DNA from: Phaffia rhodozyma
Taxonomy: Eukaryota; Basidiomycota; Tremellomycetes; Cystofilobasidiales; Mrakiaceae
DNA length: 64,000 nucleotides
Assembly (NCBI GenBank): GCA_014706385.1
Contig: JACGZH010000009.1
Coordinates: forward strand, 992,001-1,056,000
Reading direction: 5' to 3'
Shown in pieces: positions 10,598 to 22,342 of the stretch. Made by a program: the position numbers and the translations under genes. Under the pieces are notes generated by a model. That model saw only the letters and a list, made by a program, of their open reading frames with translations. It was not told the origin of the DNA and did no database searches. Positions within the stretch are counted from its first letter, which is position 1; each line of letters opens with the position of its first letter.

Positions 10598-13500
10598 CTA
10601 CCAGCCAAAGCTCTCGACATGGAGATCGACAGCGCCGACCTTTCCCTTGGCGACATCGGCCAGCCTGTAGGCGTTTCCTGACGCGAGAGATTCCCTGACC
10701 GCGTTCGATAAACTGGTCGGTCCGCAGACTGTTTTTGTTTTTGTTTTTAAAATTCGGTTTGAGAGTTTGATTGGTTTACCAGGTCAGCACACAGCGCAAA
10801 GGCCACAAAAGACAGAAAGGAAAGCGAAGGACAAACCAGAAACATTGACGGCACCACTCCTGGCACCATCCACCACATCCCTCAAGATGATGTCTAGGTC
10901 CGGTCGACCCATCGAGACGCACCGTCCGATGCTGTCCTCGATTGAGTATTCGGTCGAACGTTTCTCATTCTCGTGTCCGTCTGAACTACCAGACTCGGAG
11001 CTCTCTGCAGAGTCCAACTTCAGGGGCTTCTCATTGCTCTGCTCAGACAGACCGACAGGGATCGCGTGGGGGTGGATGGCAGGAAGCGTCTGGGACGAAG
11101 ACACAGGGCTGCCGGTTCCGGACGGGTGGACAGAGTTGGTCTGAGTGATAAAGATCTTGATTTCGAGTATCAAAGACGCGGGGCATGATGCTTGGATTGA
11201 GGCCAGAGTCGAACCGATCCACGAAACAGATTCTAAGGAGAATAATAAGAAGCAAAGAGAAGGGGAAAAAACAAATTGAGCGGGACAGGCCGAAGAACAA
11301 ATCAGTCTCTGACCACGATGAGAGCGCGCGAGAGGAGAAGGAGAAGGAGAAGGAGAAGATGACCCACCAAGATTTCGAACGATCCAGACAAACGTTAGAT
11401 GTCTAACGGCCGACTTACCCTGCTTGGCCTGTTCGACCAAGCTAAGCAATTGAGGCAAGGTGTAAGTGACACCCGAACCACCAGAGATCAAGACGACCGA
11501 GTGGTAGCTAGTAAGCCCTTTGACTAATCCGTGAGGGCCGTCCAACCAAGCTTTGACCTCGGTCTGTCCGCCGGCTTTTTGGGTAGCGTTGGCGAGTCTG
11601 CCAGTGAAGCCATCTCGGACTCTGATGATCAACCGGACTGTCGATGGGCCAGACGAGTCGTTCGACTGGATAGAAGCCACCGTGAATGGGTGTGCCTCGA
11701 ACGCTGTGGGAGAGACGTATGCGATACAAAGTCAATTTTCAGACTTACATCTGGGTAAGAACAGAGAGCAAAAGGTAAAAGAAAACGAAAGGACGAACGG
11801 AATCGGGAAATTTGTGGACAGGTCAGGTATACGTGCTGTCCAGGAACCCATCGCATGGATCGCTCCATTGTGACCTCAAGTGCGGCATCAGGGAGAATCC
11901 TGTGCCAAGGGAAGTGAACATGATGTCAGTCCCACGACGCGCGCAGAGGAGGAAATGAAGAGAGAGAGAGAGATGGGAGAACAGAGCAAGCGGGGACATA
12001 CTTCACGACAGCGGTAGAAGCTACGTTGGCCGAGCTAGGTCGGAACGACAGCCAGAGCTTGTTGAGGAAAATGATGTTGGCAACCCTGACAAATCTGTCG
12101 AGACCCCAGATGAGTATCGCCGGCCAGATGTACTAGAATGGGAGGGAAGAAATAAAAGCGCGGGACGTGTCAGCCAGCCAGATTGTGGATTAGAACGCGT
12201 TTGTAACAAAGCGAACAAGAAAAACGTACCGATCCAAATTCAGTCCAATGCATGTAGCAACCTACGAGGAGGAGCAAAGCGAGAACCATATGACTGATGA
12301 GGAAGACCTCATAGGCCATCGATCGGAGGAAAGGCTTCAAAGAGAGGAGGAAAAGCAAATTGTATGCGACTGATCCCCCGTAAGAAGGAAGAAACATCAG
12401 TCATGTTTGCATTACAAGGGTGATGAATAGGTTTGATTTAATTACTCGTTCATCTATTTTAAGAAAAAGAAGAGACGAACGGAAGGCGACGACACCCATT
12501 CTCATCTTTACCAGCTTGAGCGAAGTCTTTCCGGACAAGCTATAGTTAAGTTCGCAGAGGAAAGAGTTTGCGCCCCATCATTAGAAAAGGTTCAACAAGA
12601 CAGAGAGGGAGAGACATTCGAGCAACGGAGATGCTCAAAGGGAAAGGCTAAAGAACGACGAACCCAATGATCATTCCTCTGCTCACCACATGAGTCCACG
12701 ATAAGATGAGGAGGGCTCGACCGGATGCTCTGTGAAGAAAGTTAAGCTGCGGCGAGGTTGAAGGAGAGATTAGATAACGGGCATGAGTATTGCGGCAGCG
12801 TTGATCGAAGAATTAAGACAGAGATAGTGATGAGAAAACCGAACGGTCTAAACAAGACTAAAACCTAAAAACGAAAAATAGACAAGAGATGACGCCAAAG
12901 AGAGAGACAGAGACATACTCGCTCATAAGATATTCCGGTGAACCAAGACAGAACGTTGTTCTTGGAGGCGAGACCGACCACGAGCGGGAACTTTGAGGAG
13001 GGTTATGACGTCGAGAAACGTTGGTCATACGACAGACAAGGTTTTATCATTAAGCCGAGAACTTGTACAAGTAGGCGGGCTGAAAGCATCAAACAAAACC
13101 ATTCACCTGTATGAACGCCAACAAGCCACACAAGTTCCCGATATTGACTGCCTGTGTCGCCGTAGGATCCGCCGGATCGACTGAGAGCATAGTGAGCCAA
13201 GAAGGAAAGAGACCACGAGATTAGGTCTGGAAGTGAAGAGCTAATTTAAACACCAGAAGGGATCAAGCTCAAGCTCGAGGGACTGACTGTAAATCCAGCC
13301 TATAATGAGGACGGTCATGGTGTACATGACACTCCAGAATAATTCGAGCAGAGGCACGTCGTACCAAAGTCCAACAGCGAATGTCCGCCAGCCGAAAGAT
13401 TTTTTACCTACGGCGAGTGTGGTATTGTACGCCCTGCCTGCGATCGAGGGAGACCCGGGATGGGAGCCATGTTCAGTTGATGCGCTCTGCTGACTCATGA

Positions 13501-13840
13501 GCCGGATCGATCGTTTCCGTCGGATGTACCGAGCGAAGGTGAGGGTGACATGTCTGATGAAGAACAAGCCGACAACACCGGTGATGGCGTACCAACAAAA
13601 GATTGGAAAGTTCCTTTGGCCCCACCTGCGGATGGCGAGGGAAAGAGTGAAGAAAGACAACGAAGGGTGGGTTAGTGCGACAACTATAATGCGATCAGCG
13701 TCTCACTATCACTGCCACTATCACTGTCACTGCCACTGCCACTGCCACTGCCACTGCCACTGCCACAATCACTTCAGCACCCACACCTACACTGATAAGG
13801 ATGGGTGTACTTACTTTCGCTGAGCTTTACTTAAAGTCAT
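10598..13840 (-). CDS. Ferric-chelate reductase, FRE/NADPH-oxidase family
   Basis: Reduces extracellular Fe(III) (or Cu(II)) by passing electrons from NADPH through FAD and membrane haems, the first step of reductive iron uptake. Twelve exons join in frame: 13815-13840, 13252-13625, 13107-13180, 12919-12990, 12664-12746, 12481-12539, 12230-12369, 12002-12132, 11799-11899, 11368-11703, 10837-11232 and 10598-10728 (640 residues). Visible in order: membrane helices including FCWYAITGVVGLFFI and MYTMTVLIIGWIYSQ; the haem-binding region with ALLILSWTHV and a second His segment around EVFLISHMVL and CYMHW; the FAD-binding signature FEAHPFTVAS after VPGQHVYL; the NADPH-binding LISGGSGVTYTLP; and the C-terminal NADPH motif VCGPTSLSN, ending ESFGW. 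A Ser/acidic insert of about 80 residues separates the last two motifs. The ATG sits on a 26-nt first exon, and intron 1 carries a hexanucleotide repeat. Confidence 0.93.
13702..13772 (+). repeat. Hexanucleotide (CACTGC)n-type microsatellite in ferric reductase intron 1
   Basis: About 70 bases of imperfect then perfect CACTGC/CCACTG units lie inside the first intron (13626-13814) of the ferric reductase gene. They are outside the coding frame, so length changes would not alter the protein. Confidence 0.8.
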
Positions 13841-15497
13841 GATGGGAGGAGGAAAACAAAGAAAGAGGAAAAAGCTGAGTGGTAGCCTGCAAGACTTTCT
13901 TCTTTAGAACACTGGCGATAGGACGAATATTGGGTAGCGAACAGGAAGAGTGGAAATGAGGAGAGAGAGAGTAAAAAGAACAAGCGAGGATTTCTGCATT
14001 TTCATTTCTATTTAACATTTCTGGGAACGATGGATTCAGGCAGAGGAGAGAGAACTTCACATCTCCTTTCAATGAGAACAAACACAGCAGAGGCGGGGTG
14101 AAACGATGATAAGAGCGAGGGAGAGGGAGAGAAGTAAAAAAAAAAAGTGCAACCGTGGCGATCTGACGTCTAGGGCGATCTCCAAATGACAGAGGATAAA
14201 GGAAGCAAAGTGTGGAGGCTAAAAAAGAGAATGAAAAAAGAGGGAGCTGATAAACAGAGAACGAAAGGGAACGCCGAAGGACGCAGAGAGCGAGAAAGGC
14301 AGGAGAGGCAGGAGAGGCAAGAGAGGCAAGAGAGAACTTCGAAGGAGAACAAGGAGAGCAAAGAGAGGAGAACACTGTGTGAACATTGCGAAAGAAGGCC
14401 ACAGACTCAGGCTGCCAAAGAGACCATACTCTTTTCGTGGACTGTTTGTGAGTCGGTTTAAGAAACGATCCAATCAGACAAGACGAAGCTGATCGGATAG
14501 AGAGAAAGTAAACAGACGAGAGATCAGATAAAATTCCGACAGGCACGTCAATCTGATTAAAAACCTGGGGTCTTAAGCTTTAGCTTCGGCCTGCGACGGA
14601 GGGGTAGGCCTTTGCTTGAAATGACGTCGACCAGGGCCGCTGGTGCCAAGTCGAGTGGGCCATTGGCCTCACAAGCACGTAACCGCAAACAGGCACAGAA
14701 GTCTGGGCAGGCACAAACAGTCAGATCAGCCTCATTACTTAGGCACCATCAGGCACCTACGGAACTAGAATCGAGTTTTAAAAATAGAACGTGCGTGAAG
14801 TTGGGTTCCCCGTCGTCCCCGGATGTCCAACGGCTGGAATACGATCTGTTTAGTACGTTTCTCCTTGTCCTCGGCGCAAGCGTCTCCTTGTTTTTATCAT
14901 AATCAATTTTATTTTTTATTTCCCCATTTTTTTTCTATTTCCTATTCTCCCTTTCTCATCCCCGTCCTGGCCATGGTTGAATCACAACCGATACAACCAA
15001 TTGAAAGCCAGATATTGTGGCCAGATATATCCCGACGAGTAACATGTGATAATACCCAGACGGACTTGCTCGTCCGTGCTGTAGATAGAAATCTCTTTCG
15101 CTTTCCCTCGATCTGTTCTCTAGCAATACACCTCTCTGGTTTATTTTGGAGATTATCACACAGACAAACAAATTCAGACGAGATCCCAATTAAGGTTGCC
15201 GAACTCGCATCTTTTCGGAATACATTCGGCCTGGTCGGCATATATGAAGGTCTGAGCATATATATTCGTCAAGAGGAGGGAAGATCTGTTGTTAAGTGAC
15301 AAGAGAGGAGAATGAAACAAGAAGAGGACAGAAGAAATCTGGCAGACAAGCACGCAGATAAATAAACATATAGAAAGAGCTTGCAGAATACCAGGTTGAC
15401 CGCAGATGTGGCCGGTTCTCAGGGAATAAAGAAGACGGAGAACACAGAGCACAGCGCATGGAGAGAAAGAACAAGGCATACGGCTGCTGACACACAC
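13841..15497. other. Intergenic region upstream of the ferric reductase
   Basis: The first 650 bases are A/G-rich on the + strand, with short decamer repeats (GAGGCAGGAG-like) at 14295-14335, and should include the reductase promoter and leader. A + strand open frame from 14621 (start MTSTRAAGAKSSG) could splice at 14859 (GTACGT) into a short second exon. It has no recognisable domain and could be chance, so I do not call it as a gene. The region 15290-15497 is the 3' flank of the Aurora gene. Confidence 0.4.
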
Positions 15498-17585
15498 TCA
15501 GTTGGGAACACCTTGAGAAGACGTCGCCGGCTTTTTTCGATGCTTCAACACCCACGGGTGGATTGCCACCAGATCTAACGCGAGTCTCTGTTCCGGATCT
15601 TTTTTCAACAGCTAGAACGGTCATCCAAACATCTCGGATCAGTCACCTTGTCCATCAGTCGCTCTGTTCGAACACAATAACAACATGAAAGAAAACCTAC
15701 AGAAGTGATCAGATCCCCGGCCTCGACTGACATACCGTTGGGTAACGTGAAATCGACATTGGCGATCCTTCGATAAGTCTCCTTGTGACCACTAACCTCC
15801 TCGAATGGAGGGACTCCACAGAGAAACTCGTACGCCAACACGCCCAACGCCCAGTAGTCTACCTTCTCATTATGAGACTTTCCCTCCACCATCTCTGGTG
15901 GTAAGTAGTCCAGAGTTCCGCACAGCGTCGTCCGTCTAAGAGATGTATCAAGCGAGCAGGTGAACAAGGATGACGTGTTTTAGCCCTCAGCTCGAAACAG
16001 GGTTCTCCCTTACTCAAATCCACCTGCCCATCCATCCAATCAGCCTTCCTCGAAACTCACCGATTTCCAGGCGCATGAACGCTCCATCCAAAGTCTCCAA
16101 TCTTGAGCTCTCCGTTGACACCGAGAAGGAGATTTTCTGGTTTGATATCCCGATGGATCACATGCTTCCTATGAAGGTATCCTAGAGCATCTGCCATCTG
16201 AGCGATGTACTAGAGTTGCCAAATGAAAAGAGCCGTTTCAGTTCCTGCTTGTATTTCTTTCTTGGAAGCGCTCTTCCAAATTTCCTTCAGTTCCTTCCTT
16301 TCCGTCCTGCTCTCCTTTCTTCATATTCTTCTCTTGTCCTTTTCTATGTCTCTCGAAACGAGAAATTTCACTCACGCGGGCAGAGCGCTTCTCGGAGAAA
16401 TGACCGGCCTTGTGGAGCTGCTTGTAGAGCTCGCCTTTACCGGCGAACTCAATCATGAGGAAGATTCGTTTTTCGTCGTGAAAGTATCCGTACAGCCTTA
16501 GGATGTTTGGATGTCTTTTCAGAGTCCGTTAACGGGTGGGTGCGTTTACACATACACAAGAAGAAAAGAGAAGAAAACAAGCCCCAATGTGATTTATTTT
16601 AGCAAGCCAACAAAAAGACTCGCGAATGTATACTCCTGAAAACTCAATCATACCTCAGGTTACTCTGGATCTCGATCTCCCGTCGGACCTGTTTCTCCGT
16701 CTTGCTAGAGACCAACTCTGCTTTGTACATACACTTAAGAGCGACGATAAACTGAGGCGGTGCTTTTGTCCTCGCCAGGTAGACCCTTCCGAACTTTCCT
16801 TTTCCCAATGGACGGCCGATCTCGAATTGAGGAAGCGACCACGCATGGTACGATCGAGTCGTAGGCGCCAGAGATGCTCCATCTGGACTCTCTGTAGAAC
16901 CAACCGGATGGCCGAGTTCTATCTCTCGCTGGCCTCGTTCTCGCTCGTCGGCCTCGAACCCACCGTCGTATCGACCGATATCGATCTTTCCAGCGACCGT
17001 GCCAACACTAGAGGCTACCGATCCGTTCGAGTACCCCATCGTCGTTGCCGGTACCGACGCCGATGCCGTTCCTGTTGGCGCTCCTCTGACAGCTCCGGGC
17101 TTTACAGAGCCCTTTGGACCAAACTGAGGGTCCACTCTTGACCCAGAGCTGGTCATCCCACTTCCGGCACCCCCGGCATTCGAACCAGACACAGATTCAG
17201 GCCGTCTACTCTGACCTGATTCGACTTGGGCCCGGTTGGGTGAGCCTGGATTGGATGGGTTCATTCGGTATGCCGATCCAGGAGCTCCCATCGCCAGTTT
17301 CATAAGTGGTACCCTCGCCGTTTGTTGAACTTGTCCTTGATTCTGGCCAGATATCGGTTGACCGTAAGACTGCGATTGCGACTGGGACGGAGGCTGACTT
17401 TGAGACGGATAGAACGAGCTGGTGGAGGATGGGTTGAAAGAAGAGGACGTAGAGTACTTTGTATGGATTCGTTTATCAGGATGGATGTTTTCCTGTTGCT
17501 GTTGGTTATGATGGTACGCTTGTTGTTGCTGGTGCTGGTGCTGCTCCAGTTGGAGAGACGATATCCGAGTAGAGAGAGTATCCAT
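15498..17585 (-). CDS. Aurora/Ipl1-type serine/threonine protein kinase
   Basis: Aurora kinases correct kinetochore attachments as the catalytic subunit of the chromosomal passenger complex and act at spindle poles. Five exons: 16654-17585, 16376-16514, 16061-16209, 15701-15935 and 15498-15611 (522 residues). Residues 1-250 are a Gln/Ser/Gly-rich tail. The kinase domain starts at [19 protein letters not shown] (Gly loop), followed by [10 protein letters not shown] with the catalytic Lys, [11 protein letters not shown] (catalytic Asp), [11 protein letters not shown] (metal-binding DFG in the DFGWS form typical of Auroras), and the activation segment [16 protein letters not shown]. This is the characteristic Aurora T-loop with the phospho-Thr. 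The domain ends [11 protein letters not shown]. The gene is divergent from the Cep57-like gene. Fungi generally have one Aurora, so this is likely the Ipl1 orthologue. Confidence 0.95.
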
Positions 17586-18076
17586 ACTGAGAAGACTAGG
17601 GTTGCTCGAAAGCGATCGCTCAGTCGGTGTTACCTATAAAAGACTCTTAGCTAGTGAACGGATGACTAGGTATACGTGTGATATCGTGCTTCAACACTGA
17701 GAGAACAACGCAAGCAAAGAACGAAGAGTGAGAGTGTTTGAGGAACGAACAGAAACACGTATCAAAGTAGATGTATGTAGAAAATCAGTCGCGTCCTTTC
17801 TGTTCTTCTCTTTTCTTTTTCTTTTCCTTTGTTGTTCTTTTTTTCTACCCGCCTTTTTCTTCTTCGCGTCCTCTCACTCATTCATTCACCCATACATCCT
17901 TACTTTCCATCCTCAGTTGCATACCATCCTCTCACATTCACCCTCCCACATCCATCCAGACCCACTCGTTCGTATCATACATACACTCTCACGCGTGCTA
18001 CCCTCGCGATACCTCTTCTCCTTCTCCCCCCTCTCTCTCTTTCTCTTTCTCTTTCTCTTTCTCTCTCCGTTCTGTG
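17586..18076. other. Divergent promoter between Aurora and the Cep57-like gene
   Basis: The right half is strongly pyrimidine-rich on the + strand, with a CTCTCT/TTCTCT tract at about 18029-18066 running up to the ATG at 18077. This is a common leader composition in this window. An in-frame upstream start at 17771 is possible but would add a low-complexity Phe/Ser run, so it is treated as untranslated. Confidence 0.6.
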
Positions 18077-21000
18077 ATGATATCAGACCATTCGTTCTCG
18101 TCGTCTTCGTCTTCCTCGACTACCCACCAGCCATCCCCCTCACCTTCGCCCAGGTCGATGCGTCGGAAGAGCAACCAAGGTGACCACCCGTTCTCTGTCT
18201 CTGGAAACAGTAGATCCTACTCATTACTCAACTATCCAACCCCTTCTTCTCGTAACGGCTTGACAGCCGGCCCGTTCTCCCTCCGACAGTCCCCTTCCCT
18301 CTCAAACTCGTTTCCGCCTCCGTCGGCGGCCGCTCATCGGCACGCGTCTTCTTCAGCTTCATCCCTGTTAATACCTCATTCACATGATGATTTAGATAGG
18401 ATCAGACTCGAAGAACAGCTAGGCGGAATATCGTTGATGTCTTCCTCCCGTGCTTCCTCTTCCGTCGCGACTAGTACCAGAACAGGCACGTCGTTCGCTA
18501 CCGAACGCGATGAGGACGACGACGCGTACGAAGACGAGGACGAAGACGGAAGTTCTATCGAAGTCGGTCGAGCGGCCCATGAGAACGGCAACTTGTCAGC
18601 CATCGATCACCTGCACCACGGCCACGGACTCGCCTCTTTTGCCCAACCCGAGTCATTCTCAACCGTGACCGGGTTTCCCAGTCCGGTCTCTACTGCCGGC
18701 CATCATGCTAGTGCTATCACCCTCCGAACCGGTCTCACCGGTGGACAACATAATGGAAGAGGCGGAGGTCATCATCACCATAACCAGCAGTCTGGATTCG
18801 ACAGTGATCGAGAGCTCGCTCCAATCATCAAAGACGACAAAGGGCTCTCCTTCGGATTGGGTGATTCAGCCGGTGAGAGTCCTTTAATCGGAACCAGCGG
18901 ACTCCCACTCTCCATGGCTAACTCGAACGCAAACCCGATCGGTCGGCCCAAACTTGTCGACGCGATTGCCCAAGATTTCTCGCCTCGAAGACCATCTTCT
19001 CGATCCAACGGCAACCGGTACTCTGCTAACACCGCCGCTGCCGCACGTACAGGATCTCTGTTTCCAACCAAGATTCAGCCTCCTTTGCAGGAGAGCAAAT
19101 TCGAAATGCTCGCTCGAGGGATCGAGTCCAACCTTCCTCGTCGTCAATCTGGTCCGATCGATAGACAACCCATGTCGGAGCTCTCATTCAATGAGTCGAG
19201 AGAATTCAACTCGATTTCCTCGCTCAAGCGTGGAAACTCCAATGGACAATCTGTCGCCAGACGGAACGCTAATAAGCCTGGGTTGACAAAAAAGAAGTCC
19301 ACCAGCCGAGGCCAATCAAGCTTTGCCGCTGGGCTTGGGGACGGCAAGAGTGTGTTGTTCTTACCGGATGTCACCGGATTGACGGACGGACTGGTCGAGT
19401 CGCCAGCTAGGCGAGGAAAGAAGACCGTCAAGGAAGGTGATCATCGTGAAGATTCACATGGTGAGTCTTTGGTCTCTTTACGCTGTTCATCTCTTTGTTT
19501 CCCCCGAGGCGTTCTTTTGGAGACGTCTTTTCTGGATGCTTGTCTTCTTCTTCTGTTATTTACCTGTTGTGTCTCTCTTATCCTTTTCCATCAGCTTATC
19601 CTATAGAATCCCTCGCAACACTCTCCCAAAAGCTCTCGAGCCTGACATCAGAAAACAAAGAAACCCTTCAGCGGGTATCTGAACTCGAACTCGAACTCCA
19701 GACTACTCGCGAAAGAGAGACCGCTGCCAAGCAAGAATGGGCTCTCGAGCGAGAATATCTCCGACGAGAACTCTCCAGCAGAGAACAAACCGGACTCGAA
19801 CGAGGTCGCCGAGAGGTCGAAGAAACCACCAGCGCTTGGGAGACCAGATACTGGGAGGTCGTTCAGGAAAAGAAAGCTCTCGAAAGCTTGGTCGCCGAAC
19901 TTCGATCAGAAGTTTCCAGGTTAACAAAGTCGTTGCAGGAACAGACGGCGTTGATCGAGCAACTCCGAGAACAGCGCGCGCTTGACCAAGCCGAACTGCA
20001 GAGGAGAGGAAACGAGATCGACTCACTCAGAGAGGAGGTCAGAACACTCGCCACAGAAGTTGGTTCCCTAAGGAGAGTAGTCGAGGACACCGTCGGCGAT
20101 CGAAGGGCTTGGGAGCAGGAGAGGGAACAGACCCAGGCTCAGGAGAGGGAACGGTACCAAGATCAACTCCAACGACAGTTCCAGCAGCAGCAGGAACAGC
20201 AGAGGGAAACTGTGATTGATCAGGATCAGGACAGGACAATAAGGCCTATTTCTCCTCGAGTTGGAAGAAACAAAGTCGGAGTAAGTGCTTCTTCCTTCTT
20301 TTCTCTCATTAACAGAGGGAAACTCATCAAATACATTCTTTCTTCCTTTTCTTTCCATCCTCTATCAGGCCGACGAACTCGCCCGGCTCCGAACTACCAT
20401 CTCCTCCCATCAAACCAATAAGCGAGCCTCGCCCGCTCCTCTCTCCACCGCCACTTATTCTGAAAGACCGGGCTCCCGTCTATCCGAAGGCCTCCGAGTC
20501 GCAGCCGTCTCTTCTCCTACCCGATCACCTCCACTGCTCTCCTCCAGCCCCAGATTCGCCTCCCAACAGCTCGATGCCGTGTATCCTGCGGCTATCCCCC
20601 TCCCTCGTTCTCCAGATCTAGATTCATCCTCGATCGCTTCGTCCCCTCGAAGACAATCGAGACGTCGAGCGATGGCAGAAGAGAGAGAGAAGGCGCAGAA
20701 AAAGGTACTTGAACCGATCGTTCTGGAAACCGCATGGGCAAGCTCGTTTGAACAAGAAGAACTCGTCATCGATGAAGACCAGGAAGAAGTCCCGGTCGAG
20801 AAGGGAGCTTTGTCTCCTAAGATTCGATCCAGGGAACCAACCACCAGCTCTTCATCGCAACAAAAGAGAGCTGACGGACAAGAGGTTAGATTGCCTCCTC
20901 AGACAGTGCTCTGTCGTGTTTTGAGAGAGCTTGAGGTAGAATACGAGCACTACAAGGTGTACGTTCATTCTTCTTTTCTTTTCCTTCCTTTTCCCGTCGT

Positions 21001-21450
21001 CAACCTATGCTCTTTGTACTTAATTTGTTTATATCATTTCGTTTTCTTTGCTTCAATTTCAGGATCTACACTGAACTTGCCGACCAATACAAACAGATGG
21101 ATCCGGCTTCTAATGTTGCCAAGAGAAACATCTTGGCTGAACACCTGAAAGAAGTTATCGACAACTTGGAACAAAAGGTTAGCCACTCCCTTTCGAATTC
21201 CTTCAGACATCCTCTCCTCTCCTTCCGTGAACCCTTACTTATATGGTCCTTTCCCCTTTTCTTCCTGGTTTGCTTTCCGAAACGAAAGGGCGATCAAATC
21301 GCTTCACTGTACTCGCTCTTGACATTTGCCGATAGACCTCTTCCCTCCACCTCTTCTACATCAACGGCCCAGCGAAAAGCCTATCGATCCGTCCAAGATC
21401 TTCTCCACTCAGTGCAGACCTCGAGTCGTCGCAAGGAAGGGACCGCTTAA
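18077..21450 (+). CDS. Cep57/Ppc89-type centrosome or spindle-pole coiled-coil protein
   Basis: Proteins of this kind sit at the centrosome or fungal spindle pole body and bind microtubules through a C-terminal domain. Exons: 18077-19460, 19595-20280, 20369-20958, 21063-21177 and 21289-21450 (978 residues). Residues 1-460 are Ser/Gly/His-rich and probably disordered. A long coiled coil follows (about 465-690, rich in Glu/Arg/Gln heptads). After a Ser/Pro linker comes a segment matching the Cep57 microtubule-binding domain: PPQTVLCRVLRELEVEYEHY, then YTELADQYKQMDPASNVAKR, then LAEHLKEVIDNLEQKGDQIA, then SLYSLLTF. The match is strong by eye. The 89-128-nt introns fall inside the domain and keep frame. 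It shares its promoter with the Aurora kinase gene. Confidence 0.88.
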
Positions 21451-22342
21451 TTTCGGGATCTTTCTTTCCTTCTGTTTCAAACGATGTTTCTTATCTACCC
21501 GAGTTCGATCTAGATTCTTGTGTTTGTTCTCTTGATCAAGAGTCGTCTTTCTGAGCTTCCCTTTTCTCTCTCGTTATCACAAAACCTTCTCTTTTTCACA
21601 CCTATAACGACTTTTCTTTACCTCTCATGTCTTCTGTTTCTTTTCTCTTGTTCAGTGTCTTATTTCTTTCTCCTTTTTTCTTGTTTCATCTAAACTTCTC
21701 TTTCTGTTTCTTTATCATCAACCGCATTCCTGTAGAAATCACATCCTTCTCTCCCTCGAAACTCATGCATCTCACAGTTTCGTTCTTCTGTGACCCCCTT
21801 TTCTCGTTCACTGTTCACTCATTAATTGATATAATACTGCTCTGCCTCCACAAATCCTTTCAGCACGCAAAACTAAGTTTGGAGGGAACACAGTGCTAAA
21901 CAACAGAATGGCTATGGTGTGATGCTCATCAAGATCGTTGAACATGTGTAGATTTGCGGATCAGCTTTTGGAGAGGGTTTCTCGATGAACGTACAACAAA
22001 GATAAGACAAGAACTGCAGAGTGATTCAGGAGAATAAGATAAAAGATGAAGGAACAAAGACGAAAGAAGTTCTTAGAAAATCGAAAGATTGAAAGATGAT
22101 GAGCATGGGATAAACATGCCCAGAAAGTTTAGAAATATTGAGAATGGCGTGAAACGTTAAAGTCAGATAGGAAAATGTCCGTTTCTTTTCGTGATACGAT
22201 ATGATATGATATGATATGATATGATAAAGAAAATAATAAGTAAGTTCTATAAAGATAACCAGATAAAATTAAACAGAGGAATCCATTTGGGAGAGGCGGA
22301 GAAGCTAAAAATCGAACATCAGAGATAAAGCATATCAATCCA
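21451..22342. other. Convergent 3' intergenic region with an (ATGAT)n microsatellite
   Basis: The left half is pyrimidine-rich 3' flank of the Cep57-like gene. From about 22194 to 22226 lies a short pentanucleotide repeat of ATGAT units. The rest is the 3' flank of the kelch gene. No coding frame is supported. Confidence 0.6.

Noticed and set aside
13827..14546. 240-codon minus-strand frame upstream of the ferric reductase
   Set aside because: Composition is Leu/Ser/Phe from polypyrimidine sequence. It overlaps the reductase start and lacks any motif.
17771..18076. In-frame upstream extension of the Cep57-like gene
   Set aside because: It would add a Phe/Ser-rich run translated from a pyrimidine leader. 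The ATG at 18077 is the better start.
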